Assembly: GCA_015060735.1 (NCBI GenBank)
Contig: SUXX01000001.1
Location: 62,001-126,000, forward strand
Source: Bacteroides sp.
GTDB taxonomy: Bacteria > Bacteroidota > Bacteroidia > Bacteroidales > Bacteroidaceae
Reading direction: 5' to 3'
Length of the DNA: 64,000 nt
Made by a program: the position numbers and the translations under genes. A model generated the notes under the pieces. It ran no database searches, had not been told where the DNA came from, and was given only the letters and a program-made list of their open reading frames with translations. Shown one piece after another: positions 50,863 through 60,362 of the stretch (the first letter of the stretch is position 1; each line of letters begins with the position of its first letter).

Positions 50863-52089
50863 TTATCGAATACGGAGTGTTTTTCCGGCAGTAATGTTGT
50901 TCCCACGAATACCATTTAATCGTCTGAGTTGGCTGACGGTTACCCCATATCTGCGGGCAATACCACCCAACGTATCACCGCGTCTGATTTTATGATATTT
51001 GGCTCCCTTGACATTCGAAGAACTTCCGGCATCGGATACGGCTACGGTTCTTCGCTTGTTGAGGTATTTCTTTTGGTCAAAAGCATAGATGCTGTCTTCT
51101 CTTTCGATAAAGAGATTGGCTGTATTGTTGGGTAAGCGTAATGCATACACTTTGCTATTTCCCGGAATGATGTCTTTTTTGTATTGAGGATTCAAGCTAC
51201 GTAACTGTTCAATGTCAATGTTACATACACTGGCCACTTGTTGCAGATGCAAATCCTTGTTGATATGAACCGTGTCGGTGGTTGCCGGTAGTTGTGATTC
51301 CATCGGGCAAATGCCATGCTCGCAATAATAAGTCATTACGTAATTGGCCGCAATGAATCCCGGTACATATCCGCGGGTTTCTCTGGGCAGGAACGGGTAG
51401 ATAGCCCAATAGTCCGTATTACCTCCGGCACGGCGGATGGCTTTGTTTACATTTCCGGGACCACAATTGTATGCAGCAAGTACCAGATTCCAGTCGTTGT
51501 AAATATTATATAGGTCTTTCAAGTAACGTACTGCAGCCCAGGTAGATTTTACAGGGTCGCGTCGTTCGTCTATCAGGCTATTGTTGTCGAGACCGTAGAT
51601 TTTTCCTGTACGGAGCATGAATTGCCACAATCCGGATGCACGTTGGCGGGACAGTGCTTTAGGATTCAGAGCAGATTCGATGATTGGTAAATATTTCAGT
51701 TCCATTGGAAGATCGTAGGTATCCAATGCTTCTTCAAATAGGGGCATATAGAAATTGGCTGCAGCCAGCATGAAAGAAACTTTGTTTCGGAGGCGTCCGG
51801 TATATGCTTCGATATGCTTTTTCACGATGTCATTGAAAGGCATTTCGATGACGGAAGGTATACGAGACAGACGATCGATGTATACCGAATCACTGACAAC
51901 AGGGTTACTTGAAGTCATTTGGCAATTTTCATCGATACTTATCAAATACTTGGATTGCCAATCCCAGTAAAGGCTGTCCATGTCTGACTGCATACTTTCT
52001 GGGAAGATGATTGTTTCTTCCTGTTCTGTCTGAGCTTGAATGCTTGTTATAAAGAGCGATAGGGTAATGCCAATTAAGATGTTTCTCAT
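50863..52089 (-). CDS. Lytic transglycosylase with LysM domain (MltD-like)
   Basis: The 408-residue protein has a signal peptide (about 1-20), a soluble lytic transglycosylase domain (about 110-260) and one C-terminal LysM (about 362-408, YHKIRRGDTLGGIARRYGV). The catalytic Glu is about 138 in PIIESALNPKA, followed by SGLWQFMLRTGKIYGL. It cuts peptidoglycan glycan strands in the periplasm. A second LysM-like region around 278-320 is degenerate. It is the last gene of the parA-parB-DUF5683 series, 11 bases after the preceding stop. Confidence 0.92.
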   Translation of the reverse strand: MRNILIGITLSLFITSIQAQTEQEETIIFPESMQSDMDSLYWDWQSKYLISIDENCQMTSSNPVVSDSVYIDRLSRIPSVIEMPFNDIVKKHIEAYTGRLRNKVSFMLAAANFYMPLFEEALDTYDLPMELKYLPIIESALNPKALSRQRASGLWQFMLRTGKIYGLDNNSLIDERRDPVKSTWAAVRYLKDLYNIYNDWNLVLAAYNCGPGNVNKAIRRAGGNTDYWAIYPFLPRETRGYVPGFIAANYVMTYYCEHGICPMESQLPATTDTVHINKDLHLQQVASVCNIDIEQLRSLNPQYKKDIIPGNSKVYALRLPNNTANLFIEREDSIYAFDQKKYLNKRRTVAVSDAGSSSNVKGAKYHKIRRGDTLGGIARRYGVTVSQLRRLNGIRGNNITAGKTLRIR

Positions 52090-52100
52090 GTAACTTTATA

Positions 52101-52877
52101 TTAAAACTTTAAACTACATTGCAAACCAAGGGAATTGAAGTTCCTGGTCTTTTTATCGTTGATTATAGCGGGTTCTATTTTTAAACCAAGGTCTTTGGAT
52201 ATGTCGAAGTCGGAAAGTTCGGCATCTACGTATGCATCAATGACGGATAAAAGATATACTCCAATGAAGCAGAAAATACTAAGGTCTCTTTGACGCCGGA
52301 ACATGTCTTTTCTTTTTTTGAATAACTCTTTATAGCGTGTTTCTTGTCCGGCAATACTTGAATTCAGCGGAAGGAAGTCTTCGTAGCTTTTCGTATTCGG
52401 ATCGTCGTCCATGATGTCCAAATAGGCTTGCGAATAGTCTTTGTACATCTTGTTATTCCAATTTAAGGCATAGGTACATCCTACAAAACCTCCGTAGACG
52501 ATGGGAAGTTTCCAGTATTTCCGGTTATATATCTGTCCTCCTCCGGGGAAAACCAAAGCTAACCAAATAGCACGGTTGGGGTTAGGGATGAAGCGTTTTT
52601 GGGGTATTGGAGCTTCCTGTTGCATCGAATCTGCCTGAAATGCAAGTCTGAATGTGTCTACAGGAGCTTCTAGTAGGGCTAATTCTTTTTTGTTCTTTTG
52701 GTCAAGACTGTCTGCAATTGCATCTTTAGGGGTATTTTGGATGGCTGATAGGGAATCTCTTGGAACGCCTTCGCGTCGTTGCTTTGCGTTTTGAGCATAC
52801 AATTCCATACTTCCTGCTAGGATGAAAGCAAGAAGTATGATTACGGACTTAATATATGTATTGTAATATTTGTTCAA
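52101..52877 (-). CDS. DUF5683 family membrane protein
   Basis: The 258-residue protein has an N-terminal signal or anchor (about 5-28) and a DUF5683 domain (about 95-215) with NRAIWLALVFPGGGQIYNRKYWKLPIVYGGFVGCTYALNWNNKMY, cut here by helices. The family is Bacteroidetes-specific and typically lies between parB and a lytic transglycosylase gene. No function is assigned. The Pro- and Gly-rich GGGQIYN turn is the best conserved stretch. Gaps of 5 and 11 bases tie it into the par operon. Confidence 0.84.
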   Translation of the reverse strand: MNKYYNTYIKSVIILLAFILAGSMELYAQNAKQRREGVPRDSLSAIQNTPKDAIADSLDQKNKKELALLEAPVDTFRLAFQADSMQQEAPIPQKRFIPNPNRAIWLALVFPGGGQIYNRKYWKLPIVYGGFVGCTYALNWNNKMYKDYSQAYLDIMDDDPNTKSYEDFLPLNSSIAGQETRYKELFKKRKDMFRRQRDLSIFCFIGVYLLSVIDAYVDAELSDFDISKDLGLKIEPAIINDKKTRNFNSLGLQCSLKF

Positions 52878-52882
52878 TGTCT

Positions 52883-53776
52883 TTAATTTTTCTTTAATGA
52901 ATCCAGAATCTCCATGATTCGTTCCAAATCTTCTTCGCTGTTGAAAGGAATACTAATTTTCCCTTTTCCTTTGGAAGAACAGGATAATTGTACTTTCGAA
53001 TTAAAAAAGCCACACAAATGTTTCTGCAAAATTACGTATTCTTCCGATAATTTGCTGCCATTGGCTGTTATTTTCTTTTTTCCGCTTGAAATAGATTCTC
53101 CGGAAGTCAAGGCTTTAACGATTTCTTCAACTTTCCGGACGGAGTATCCTTGTGATTGAATTTCATTAAAAATGCGGATTTGGGTTTTAGGGTCATCCAA
53201 GGCCAAAAGAGCACGTGCGTGTCCCATATCTATTTCCTTGTTTTTTAATGCAACTTGGATTAAAGCCGGTAACTTAAGTAATCTCAGATAATTGGCTATG
53301 GTTGTTCTTTTTTTACCAACTCGCTCGCTGAGACGTTCTTGGGTCAAGTTGTATTGCTCCAGCAAATGTTGGTAGGCCAATGCTATTTCCAGTGAATTCA
53401 AGTCTTCACGTTGAATATTCTCTATCAGAGCCATTTCCATGACATTCTCGTCATCGGCAGTCCGGATATAAGCCGGAATTGTTTTCAATCCGGCTTGCAC
53501 GGAAGCACGGTATCTTCTTTCACCCGCAATGATTTGATAGGAATCCTCACTGAGCTGACGTAATGTTATCGGTTGGATAATGCCTATTTCAGAGATGGAA
53601 TCGCTTAACTCTTGCAATGCTACAGGGTCAAATTCACGTCGGGGTTGGTTTGGGTTAACGGAAATCTTACTCAGTTCTATCTCGTTGATAGAAGAAGATC
53701 CGGATGTCTTTATTTCTTCTGTAGAAATCAGAGCATCAAGGCCACGGCCTAAAGCAAATTTTTTCTGTACAGCCAT
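52883..53776 (-). CDS. parB: Chromosome-partitioning protein ParB
   Basis: The 297-residue protein is a chromosomal ParB/Spo0J. The CTPase motif includes GERRYRA (85-91), preceded by NPNQPRREFD (41-50). A helix-turn-helix for parS binding lies near 140-165 (LSERVGKKRTTIANYLRLLKLP), and the C-terminus is the dimer domain. It loads onto parS near the origin and works with ParA to segregate sister chromosomes. I saw no perfect parS palindrome in the window. It starts 3 bases after the parA stop. Confidence 0.95.
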   Translation of the reverse strand: MAVQKKFALGRGLDALISTEEIKTSGSSSINEIELSKISVNPNQPRREFDPVALQELSDSISEIGIIQPITLRQLSEDSYQIIAGERRYRASVQAGLKTIPAYIRTADDENVMEMALIENIQREDLNSLEIALAYQHLLEQYNLTQERLSERVGKKRTTIANYLRLLKLPALIQVALKNKEIDMGHARALLALDDPKTQIRIFNEIQSQGYSVRKVEEIVKALTSGESISSGKKKITANGSKLSEEYVILQKHLCGFFNSKVQLSCSSKGKGKISIPFNSEEDLERIMEILDSLKKN

Positions 53777-53779
53777 TTC

Positions 53780-54547
53780 TTATTTGTTGTTACGGGTAAT
53801 TATTTCTTGTGCTAATGCCAAATGATTTTTGGCTCCATTGGATTCTGCATCATATAAGATGGCAGGAACACCGTGACTGGGAGCCTCGCTGAGTTTGACA
53901 TTACGGTTTATAATTGTCTTAAATACAAGTTCCTGAAAATGTCTCTTAACCTCGTCGTATATTTGGTTAGCCAAACGTAAGCGAGAATCAAACATTGTCA
54001 AGAGGAAACCTTCTATTTCAAGTCTTGTGTTCAACTTTGACTTGATTATTTTGATGGTGTTCAGCAATTTACTGATACCTTCCAAGGCAAAATACTCACA
54101 TTGTACCGGAATGATGACAGAGTCAGCAGCGGTTAGTGCATTAACTGTTATAAGTCCCAATGAAGGAGAACAGTCTATCAGAATATAATCGTATTCATTC
54201 TTCATGGGGGCCAGTACTTTCTTCATTATTTTTTCCCGGCTTTCCAGATTGAGCATTTCAATTTCTGCTCCAACTAAATCGATGTGCGATGGAATAATGT
54301 CCAATCCATCGATGTCGGTCGTGTATATGGCTTCTCTAATGTCTGTCTGATTAATCAGGCATTCATAGATGGAGCATTCCACTTCTTTGATGTCTACACC
54401 TAAACCGGATGAGGCATTGGCCTGAGGATCAGCGTCAATTACCAAGACTTTTTTCTCTAGGGTTGCCAGAGAAGCAGCTAAGTTAATTGTCGTTGTTGTT
54501 TTTCCTACACCACCTTTTTGGTTCGCTAAAGCTATAATTTTTCCCAT
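53780..54547 (-). CDS. parA: Chromosome-partitioning ATPase ParA (Soj)
   Basis: From the ATG at 54547 the protein has 255 residues with the deviant Walker A KGGVGKTT (11-18), DADPQANASSGLG (Walker A') and the Walker B region ILIDCSPSLGLIT. It is a Soj-type ParA that moves ParB-parS complexes on the nucleoid. An ATG 16 codons upstream is less likely because this start places the Walker A at the family position. It heads the parA-parB-DUF5683-transglycosylase operon. A doubled TGTTnATAACTTG motif lies in its upstream region. Confidence 0.96.
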   Translation of the reverse strand: MGKIIALANQKGGVGKTTTTINLAASLATLEKKVLVIDADPQANASSGLGVDIKEVECSIYECLINQTDIREAIYTTDIDGLDIIPSHIDLVGAEIEMLNLESREKIMKKVLAPMKNEYDYILIDCSPSLGLITVNALTAADSVIIPVQCEYFALEGISKLLNTIKIIKSKLNTRLEIEGFLLTMFDSRLRLANQIYDEVKRHFQELVFKTIINRNVKLSEAPSHGVPAILYDAESNGAKNHLALAQEIITRNNK

Positions 54548-54624
54548 AATCGTCGTTTTTTCTGCTGCGAAATAACGAATAATAGCCGACAACACCTATT
54601 AATTTGTGCAGACATTTCCCAAAC

Positions 54625-54664
54625 TGTTGATAACTTGTCGGTTTTGTTAATAACTTGACCGGGC
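54625..54664 (-). repeat. Tandem 20-bp motif at the parA transcription start
   Basis: On the plus strand TGTTGATAACTTGTCGGTTT and TGTTAATAACTTGACCGGGC adjoin with a 20-base period. Their cores (TTATCAACA and TTATTAACA on the minus strand) resemble DnaA boxes (TTATCCACA). They sit directly downstream of the parA -7 box, where a repressor could act. Confidence 0.55.
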
Positions 54665-54671
54665 AAAGATA
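54664..54671 (-). promoter_or_regulatory. -7 box for parA operon
   Basis: TATCTTTG on the minus strand, 117 bases upstream of parA. No TTG lies at the -33 distance, so regulation by an activator is possible. Confidence 0.5.
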
Positions 54672-54766
54672 ATTATTTCCTCGTAAAATTGAATGTTTTT
54701 TTGTACCTCCTTGTAGAAGATTAAGATTATTTTCTAAATCCAACAGAATAGTTCGGGCAAAGATTG

Positions 54767-54774
54767 TATCTTTA
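54767..54774 (+). promoter_or_regulatory. -7 box for surE-lpxB
   Basis: TATCTTTA, one mismatch from the -7 consensus, 20 bases before the surE start. The -33 region is not convincing. Confidence 0.42.
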
Positions 54775-54794
54775 CGCATGAAATTAATAAGAAT

Positions 54795-55574
54795 ATGTTT
54801 ATGAAGAATGAAAAACCTCTAATATTAATCTCGAACGATGATGGTGTGAATGCCAAAGGGCTTCATGAATTGGTTAATGCGTTAGCTGGGTTAGGTGAAA
54901 TAATAGTGATGGCTCCGGATGGCCCTCGTTCGGGTGCTTCTTGTGCCATCACTTCGGAATATCCGATTAAATACCATGAGGTGGAACAGAAACAGGATTT
55001 GACTATCTATAAATGTAACGGTACTCCTGTTGATTGCATGAAACTGGCTTTGTTCGAGTTGTTACCTCGTTGTCCGGATTTGATTCTCAGTGGTATCAAT
55101 CATGGAGATAATTCTTCGGTAAATATCCATTATTCCGGAACAATGGGAGTTGTCATTGAAGGTTGCCTGAAGGGAATTCCTTCAATTGGTTTTTCACTCT
55201 GCAATCATGCTGTGGATGCGGATTTTAGTAAGATGCTTCCATATGTAAGGCAAATTGTGGTTGAAACACTGAAAAATGGTCTTCCTCAGGGAACATGCTT
55301 AAATGTAAATGCTCCTATGGCCGATGAAATTAGAGGGGTACGTATCTGTCGCCAGACAAAAGGAGAGTGGACTAATGAATGGAAGCAGAATAACCATCCG
55401 CGAGGTGGAAAATATTTCTGGTTGACCGGTAGTTATTCCAATTTGGAACCAAAGGCGGAAGACACAGATCAGTGGGCCTTGTCGAACAACTTTATTGCGA
55501 TTACTCCGGTTCAGGTAGATATGACTGCTTATACATTTTTGGACGAATTAAAACACTGGAATTTGGCGTTATGA
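54795..55574 (+). CDS. surE: 5'/3'-nucleotidase SurE
   Basis: The 259-residue protein matches SurE, a metal-dependent phosphatase of nucleoside monophosphates and short polyphosphates. The metal site is D15-D16 (SNDDGV) with Ser in GPRSGASCAIT and Asn in SGINHGDNSS. The first Met or the third (54801) may be the start. Its TGA overlaps the ATG of lpxB (ATGA), so the two are translationally coupled; the pair surE-lpxB is a regular arrangement in Bacteroidetes, although the enzymes share no known pathway. Confidence 0.94.
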   Translation: MFMKNEKPLILISNDDGVNAKGLHELVNALAGLGEIIVMAPDGPRSGASCAITSEYPIKYHEVEQKQDLTIYKCNGTPVDCMKLALFELLPRCPDLILSGINHGDNSSVNIHYSGTMGVVIEGCLKGIPSIGFSLCNHAVDADFSKMLPYVRQIVVETLKNGLPQGTCLNVNAPMADEIRGVRICRQTKGEWTNEWKQNNHPRGGKYFWLTGSYSNLEPKAEDTDQWALSNNFIAITPVQVDMTAYTFLDELKHWNLAL

Positions 55575-56716
55575 AATATTATTTAATCGTTGGTGAAGCT
55601 TCAGGAGATTTGCATGCATCTAATTTGATGTGGGCATTAAAGGAACTGGATAAACAAGCGGAGTTCCGTTTTTTGGGTGGAGATTTGATGGCTAAGGCAG
55701 GAGGACATTGTGTCAAACATTATAAGGATATGGCTTATATGGGCTTTATACCGGTATTGCTTCATCTTCGAACAATATTCAAAAACATGGACTTATGTAA
55801 AAAGGATATTGTGACATGGAAACCGGATGTGGTTATATTGGTTGATTATCCTGGTTTTAACCTGAAAATAGCTGAATTTATAAAAAAGGAAACAACGATT
55901 CCGGTTTACTATTATATCTCCCCGAAGATTTGGGCTTGGAAAGAATATCGGATTAAGAATATAAAACGGGATGTAGATGAATTATTCTCTATATTGCCGT
56001 TTGAGGTTGATTTTTTTGCCAAACATCAGTATACCATTCATTATGTAGGAAACCCTTGTGTCGATGCAGTGGGGCATTTTAAGGAAACGGGCGGTGATTC
56101 TTTTGAATGGTTTGTCGCCGATAATAAGTTGGATAAGAAACCGGTTATTGCTTTGTTGGCTGGAAGCCGAAAGCAAGAAATAAAGGATAATTTACCCAAA
56201 ATGCTAGAGGCGGTAAAACCGTTTTTGAATGATTTTCAAATAGTTGTGGCTGGTGCTCCGGGAATTGATACTGCTTATTATGACTCTTATATGAATACGG
56301 ACATTCCGGCACAAATCATATTTAATCAAACTTATCGTTTGCTTGGACATGCTCAGGCAGCATTGGTGACATCAGGAACAGCGACTTTGGAAACGGCTTT
56401 ATTCAAAGTGCCTCAAGTGGTGTGTTATTATATCCCGATGGGAAAACTAATTTCGTTGTTACGCAAATGGTTTTTGAAGGTTAAATATATATCTTTGGTA
56501 AACCTGGTGGCCAACAAAGAGGTGGTACGTGAATTAGTGGCCGATGAAATGAATGTTGGAAATATTCGTAAAGAATTGGCCGAAGTGCTGTATGATAACA
56601 CTTCAGGACGTATTCGGATGCTTGAAGAATATGAGCGGATGATTCAACGATTAGGCCCGGCGGGTGCTTCCCGCCAGGCTGCTTCCAAGATGGTGGAACT
56701 ATTAAATAAAAGATAG
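55571..56716 (+). CDS. lpxB: Lipid-A-disaccharide synthase
   Basis: Starting at the ATG at 55571 the enzyme has 381 residues and is a GT-B glycosyltransferase. It joins UDP-2,3-diacylglucosamine to lipid X, giving the lipid A disaccharide at the inner membrane. The N-terminal GEASGDLHASNLM and PVYYYISPKIWAWKEYRI segments and the later LLAGSRKQEI and SGTATLETALFKVPQVVCY are the family signatures. Length is typical. The last 15 bases overlap the end of cdsA on the opposite strand. Confidence 0.95.
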   Translation: MKYYLIVGEASGDLHASNLMWALKELDKQAEFRFLGGDLMAKAGGHCVKHYKDMAYMGFIPVLLHLRTIFKNMDLCKKDIVTWKPDVVILVDYPGFNLKIAEFIKKETTIPVYYYISPKIWAWKEYRIKNIKRDVDELFSILPFEVDFFAKHQYTIHYVGNPCVDAVGHFKETGGDSFEWFVADNKLDKKPVIALLAGSRKQEIKDNLPKMLEAVKPFLNDFQIVVAGAPGIDTAYYDSYMNTDIPAQIIFNQTYRLLGHAQAALVTSGTATLETALFKVPQVVCYYIPMGKLISLLRKWFLKVKYISLVNLVANKEVVRELVADEMNVGNIRKELAEVLYDNTSGRIRMLEEYERMIQRLGPAGASRQAASKMVELLNKR

Positions 56717-57538
56717 TAAATATAGGTAGACAACGGCCGCTGGAACAGCTAAGATAGTGCTGTCAAAGCGGTCGAGTATGCCACCATGTCCGGGAAGAAT
56801 GTTCCCGGAATCTTTAATCCCTAAATGACGTTTCATTAGCGATTCGGTTAAATCACCCCATGTGCCGAAGACTACGACAGTTAATGCCAAGCCAATCCAA
56901 GCTCCGATTGAAAGGATGGGGAAGAAGTGAGCTAATGCAAATGATGCCGCAATGCAAAATACAGCTCCACCAATGGAGCCTTCCCACGATTTCTTAGGGG
57001 AAATTCGTTTAAACAAAGGGTGTTTGCCGAAAAGCACACCTGTACAATAAGCACCGGTATCATTCATCCAATTAAAGATGAAGATGGATAAGGGGAATAT
57101 GAATAGGTATTGGGATGTTGAACTAAACGAATCGCTTTGGAAAGCCAATACATTCAATAAAGCAAAAGGTAATGCGATATATAGTTGGCTGAACATGGCA
57201 TAGGCCCAACTGTTTAGTGGATTTTCTTTCTTTAAATACAGTTCGCTGACCATTAAATAAATTAAAATAATCAGATAAGGAATGAAAATGTTTGTTTGGA
57301 CGGGATTCATACCGTAATAAAAGAAGCATAGAAAGAGGGTAATGCTTCCTAACATACAAATAGCCCGGTTTACTTTAACTCCTTCTTGTGAATTTACCAA
57401 TTGGCAGAATTCTGCCGTAGCCATGGCACTGATTAGACAGAATAATATACCAAAAGATAAGGGACTTCCGATGATGCAACCGGCCAATACTGCTACGAAT
57501 ATTAGTCCTGTAATGGCCCTTTGTATGAAATTCTTCAT
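56702..57538 (-). CDS. cdsA: Phosphatidate cytidylyltransferase
   Basis: Starting at the ATG at 57538 the enzyme has 278 residues with about eight membrane helices. It makes CDP-diacylglycerol, the precursor for PssA and Cls products. The C-terminal signature is present as SLMKRHLGIKDSGNILPGHG followed by GILDRFDS. An open frame of 52 codons upstream runs into ftsH and is not protein-like, so I reject that start. It follows ftsH by 22 bases in the operon rsfS-ftsH-cdsA. Confidence 0.94.
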   Translation of the reverse strand: MKNFIQRAITGLIFVAVLAGCIIGSPLSFGILFCLISAMATAEFCQLVNSQEGVKVNRAICMLGSITLFLCFFYYGMNPVQTNIFIPYLIILIYLMVSELYLKKENPLNSWAYAMFSQLYIALPFALLNVLAFQSDSFSSTSQYLFIFPLSIFIFNWMNDTGAYCTGVLFGKHPLFKRISPKKSWEGSIGGAVFCIAASFALAHFFPILSIGAWIGLALTVVVFGTWGDLTESLMKRHLGIKDSGNILPGHGGILDRFDSTILAVPAAVVYLYLLSFI

Positions 57539-57560
57539 GATTCGTTCTTTTAAATATGAC

Positions 57561-59531
57561 TTATTTGTTATCCAACATAGGTGTTTCTTCCTTTTTGTCG
57601 GTAGGTAATTGCTTGTTTTCTTCTTGCGACATGATTTCTTCCGAGCGTGAAGCCCAAGGACGTTTCCCGAAAATTTGTTCGACGTCATCAGCAAAGATAA
57701 CTTCTTTTTCCATTAAAAGTTGAGCCAATTGGGCATGACCTTCTTGATGTTTCAATAAAAGCTCTTTGGCACGTTCGTATTGTTCATTAATCATGCGTTT
57801 TACTTCTTCGTCTATCAACTCGGCCGTACGTTCGCTGTATGGCTTGTTGAAAGCGTATTCATCGTTGTTATAATAACACAGATTCGGGAGCTTGTCGCTC
57901 ATACCTGCATAGGCAATCATACCATATGATTGTTTGGTGACTCTTTCCAGGTCGTTCATGGCCCCAGTCGAAATGTGTCCGGTAAACAATTCCTCTGCAG
58001 CTCTTCCCCCCAAGGTAGCACACATTTCGTCCAACATCTGTTCTTTGGTGGTAATCTGTCTTTCCTCAGGTAGGTACCAGGCAGCTCCCAATGCACGGCC
58101 TCGTGGAACAATTGTTACCTTGATAAGCGGATTGGCATGTTCCAAGAACCAGGAAAGGGTTGCATGACCGGCTTCATGGAGTGCTATTGTTCTCTTTTCG
58201 TGGGTTGTCATGACCTTGGTTTTCTTTTCCAGTCCACCGATAATGCGGTCTACTGCATCTAAGAAATCTTGTTTGCCTACGGCGTCTTTCTTGTGACGGG
58301 CAGCAATGAGGGCTGCTTCATTACACACATTGGCAATGTCAGCACCACTAAACCCCGGGGTTTGTCTGGCTAGTAATTCCGGATCGACAGTGCTGTCTAA
58401 TTTTAATGGCTTTAAGTGAACTTCAAATACGGCTTTACGCTCATTTAAGTCAGGTAAATCGACATGAATTTGTCGGTCGAAACGTCCGGCTCGTAACAAT
58501 GCTTTGTCCAAAATATCAGCACGGTTGGTTGCAGCCAAGATGATAACTCCACTGTTCGAACCAAAGCCGTCCATTTCGGTAAGTAATTGGTTCAGTGTGC
58601 TTTCTCGTTCATCGTTTCCACCCATGTTCGGGTTCTTACCGCGAGCTCGTCCCACGGCATCTATTTCGTCAATGAAAATGATACACGGTGCCTTTTCTTT
58701 GGCTTGTCTGAACAAGTCGCGAACGCGGGAGGCACCTACACCCACAAACATTTCTACAAAATCAGAACCAGACATGGAGAAGAAAGGTACATCTGCTTCA
58801 CCGGCTACGGCCTTAGCCAATAAGGTCTTTCCGGTTCCCGGAGGGCCGACCAGCAAAGCTCCTTTAGGGATTTTACCCCCTAGTTCGGTGTATTTCTCCG
58901 GTTGTTTTAAAAAGTCAACTATTTCTTGTATCTCTTGTTTTGCTCCTTCTTGACCAGCCACATCCTTAAAGGTGATTCGGTTGGTATTATCTCCCTTTTC
59001 GTAAACTTGAGCTTTGCTCTTTCCTACATTGAAAGGATTATTTGCTCCAAGTCCGCCACCTCCACTCATGCGTCGCATCATGAAAATCCAAATCCCGATG
59101 AAGAAAAGAAGAGGGGCAATGTTCCAAAATAAGGTGCCGAACATGTCTGATTTCTTTTCGTAGCTGATTGCTCCGGTGAATTTTCCTTCTTTCTGTGCCT
59201 CTTCCAGAAATTTGTCTAATGATTCTATGGAACCAACTTCTACAAATAGAATGGGGCTTCGTCCTACTTTCTTATAATCTTCCTTAAATACGTCTTTTAC
59301 ATATTCCGGTTTAAGCGTCATTTCAACGGTGTTGTCATTATACGCTGTAATTTTACTGGCATATCCTTTGTTCACCATTTCTTTGAACTCGGTATATGTC
59401 AAACGCTTGTTAAGTCCGGCACTTTCATCGCTTGAAAAGTACAGGAAAGCAAATGTCATTGCTATAAAGATGTATAGCCAGCTTAAATTAAAGCGTGGCA
59501 TATTCATTTTAGGTTTATTGTCGTTGCTCAT
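57561..59531 (-). CDS. ftsH: ATP-dependent zinc metalloprotease FtsH
   Basis: The 656-residue inner-membrane AAA protease degrades membrane and short-lived cytosolic proteins. Two helices (about 17-32 and 138-153) flank a periplasmic domain. The AAA module has Walker A GPPGTGKT (229-236), Walker B IIFIDEID and the second-region-of-homology Arg residues in LLRAGRFDR. The zinc site HEAGH is at 452-456. In other bacteria FtsH sets lipid A levels by degrading LpxC; that link is family knowledge only. It is 12 bases after rsfS. Confidence 0.97.
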   Translation of the reverse strand: MSNDNKPKMNMPRFNLSWLYIFIAMTFAFLYFSSDESAGLNKRLTYTEFKEMVNKGYASKITAYNDNTVEMTLKPEYVKDVFKEDYKKVGRSPILFVEVGSIESLDKFLEEAQKEGKFTGAISYEKKSDMFGTLFWNIAPLLFFIGIWIFMMRRMSGGGGLGANNPFNVGKSKAQVYEKGDNTNRITFKDVAGQEGAKQEIQEIVDFLKQPEKYTELGGKIPKGALLVGPPGTGKTLLAKAVAGEADVPFFSMSGSDFVEMFVGVGASRVRDLFRQAKEKAPCIIFIDEIDAVGRARGKNPNMGGNDERESTLNQLLTEMDGFGSNSGVIILAATNRADILDKALLRAGRFDRQIHVDLPDLNERKAVFEVHLKPLKLDSTVDPELLARQTPGFSGADIANVCNEAALIAARHKKDAVGKQDFLDAVDRIIGGLEKKTKVMTTHEKRTIALHEAGHATLSWFLEHANPLIKVTIVPRGRALGAAWYLPEERQITTKEQMLDEMCATLGGRAAEELFTGHISTGAMNDLERVTKQSYGMIAYAGMSDKLPNLCYYNNDEYAFNKPYSERTAELIDEEVKRMINEQYERAKELLLKHQEGHAQLAQLLMEKEVIFADDVEQIFGKRPWASRSEEIMSQEENKQLPTDKKEETPMLDNK

Positions 59532-59543
59532 TGTCTCTGTCGA

Positions 59544-59894
59544 TTAATCAATGTCAGGAATGTAGGTCAATTTGGCATCGGCCCAAAGATTTTCCAAATT
59601 GTAGAAGTCTCTGGCTTCCGGTAAGAATATATGCACTAATACATCGCTATAATCCATTGCTACCCATTGTGCGTTTCTAAGTCCGTCGATGGCTGAAGGT
59701 TTGTTGTGTGTCTCTTTTCGGACATAATCTTCAACGAAGTCGGCGATGACGGAAACTTGTGATGGGGAGTTCCCTTGACATATAATGAAATAGTTGCAAA
59801 TGGTATCGTCAATTCCGGTTAAATCGGCTATGACGATGTTTTTTCCTTTTTTTTCTTGAATTCCTTCTGTTATCTTTTTTACTAAAATATTCAT
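59544..59894 (-). CDS. rsfS: Ribosomal silencing factor RsfS
   Basis: The 116-residue protein matches RsfS, which binds ribosomal protein uL14 and blocks subunit joining when nutrients are scarce. The family core is visible as NIVIADLTGIDDTICNYFIICQGNSPSQVSVIADF, interrupted by no gaps, and then AQWVAMDYSDVLVHIFLPEAR. Length is standard. It heads the operon with ftsH and cdsA. A TATCTTTG -7 box on the minus strand is at plus 59950-59957. Confidence 0.94.
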   Translation of the reverse strand: MNILVKKITEGIQEKKGKNIVIADLTGIDDTICNYFIICQGNSPSQVSVIADFVEDYVRKETHNKPSAIDGLRNAQWVAMDYSDVLVHIFLPEARDFYNLENLWADAKLTYIPDID

Positions 59895-59949
59895 TCTTTT
59901 ATTTTACTATATGCGGTAAAACATGTTTGTTTTTTCTGAATATAAAATA

Positions 59950-59957
59950 CAAAGATA
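59950..59957 (-). promoter_or_regulatory. -7 box for rsfS-ftsH-cdsA
   Basis: TATCTTTG on the minus strand, 55 bases upstream of rsfS; no TTG at -33 distance. Confidence 0.48.
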
Positions 59958-60070
59958 CTTGGTTTTATGATATGAACGAAAAAAAGGGTGTGAAATGTGT
60001 GCTGTTTTTGTTTTTTTAGGAGATACGGAAATTTCTTTTTCGTCTTTTAGCAAAAAAAACATGGATTTTT

Positions 60071-60100
60071 TTGTCGGGTAATAAAATAGTAGTATATTTG
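60071..60100 (+). promoter_or_regulatory. Promoter for tRNA-Gln
   Basis: TTG (60071-60073), 19 bases, TATATTTG (60093-60100), 38 bases before the mature tRNA. This is one of the best consensus matches in the window. Confidence 0.72.
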
Positions 60101-60138
60101 CAGCGTCAAAAACGGAACGGGTGGTTCTGTTTATAGTT

Positions 60139-60209
60139 TGGACTATGGTGTAATGGTAACACAACAGATTCTGGTCCTGTTTTTCCAGGTTCGAGTCCTG
60201 GTAGTCCAA
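60139..60209 (+). tRNA. tRNA-Gln (anticodon CTG)
   Basis: The gene folds into a cloverleaf: acceptor TGGACTA/TAGTCCA with discriminator A, D-stem GTG/CAC, anticodon loop TTCTGGT with CTG, T-arm CCAGG-TTCGAGT-CCTGG. CCA is not encoded. The anticodon stem ACAGA/CCTGT has an A-C mismatch at the loop-closing 31-39 pair. Promoter and terminator flank it closely. Confidence 0.92.
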
Positions 60210-60232
60210 CGAACAATGGGTTAAAAACAAAG

Positions 60233-60270
60233 AGCCTGCAAGCGTAAAAGTTTGCAGGCTTATTTTTTTT
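60233..60270 (+). terminator. Terminator after tRNA-Gln
   Basis: AGCCTGCAA and TTGCAGGCT form a 9-bp stem followed by TATTTTTTTT. Confidence 0.85.
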
Positions 60271-60353
60271 AGGCACTGATTACACGGATTAATACGGTTT
60301 TTATGTATGCTTATGCCTGAATTTTATCCGTGAAATCCGTGTAGTCAGTGCCT
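60271..60353. repeat. AGGCACTGATTACACGGATT inverted repeat
   Basis: Two 20-base arms (60271-60290 and 60334-60353) are reverse complements with one difference; the 43-base centre contains further half-matches around ATCCGTG. It starts right after the tRNA terminator and ends 10 bases before the stop of the DUF349 gene, so it may also end that gene's transcript. The type resembles dispersed palindromes seen in Bacteroides intergenic DNA. Confidence 0.65.
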
Positions 60354-60362
60354 GAATAATTA

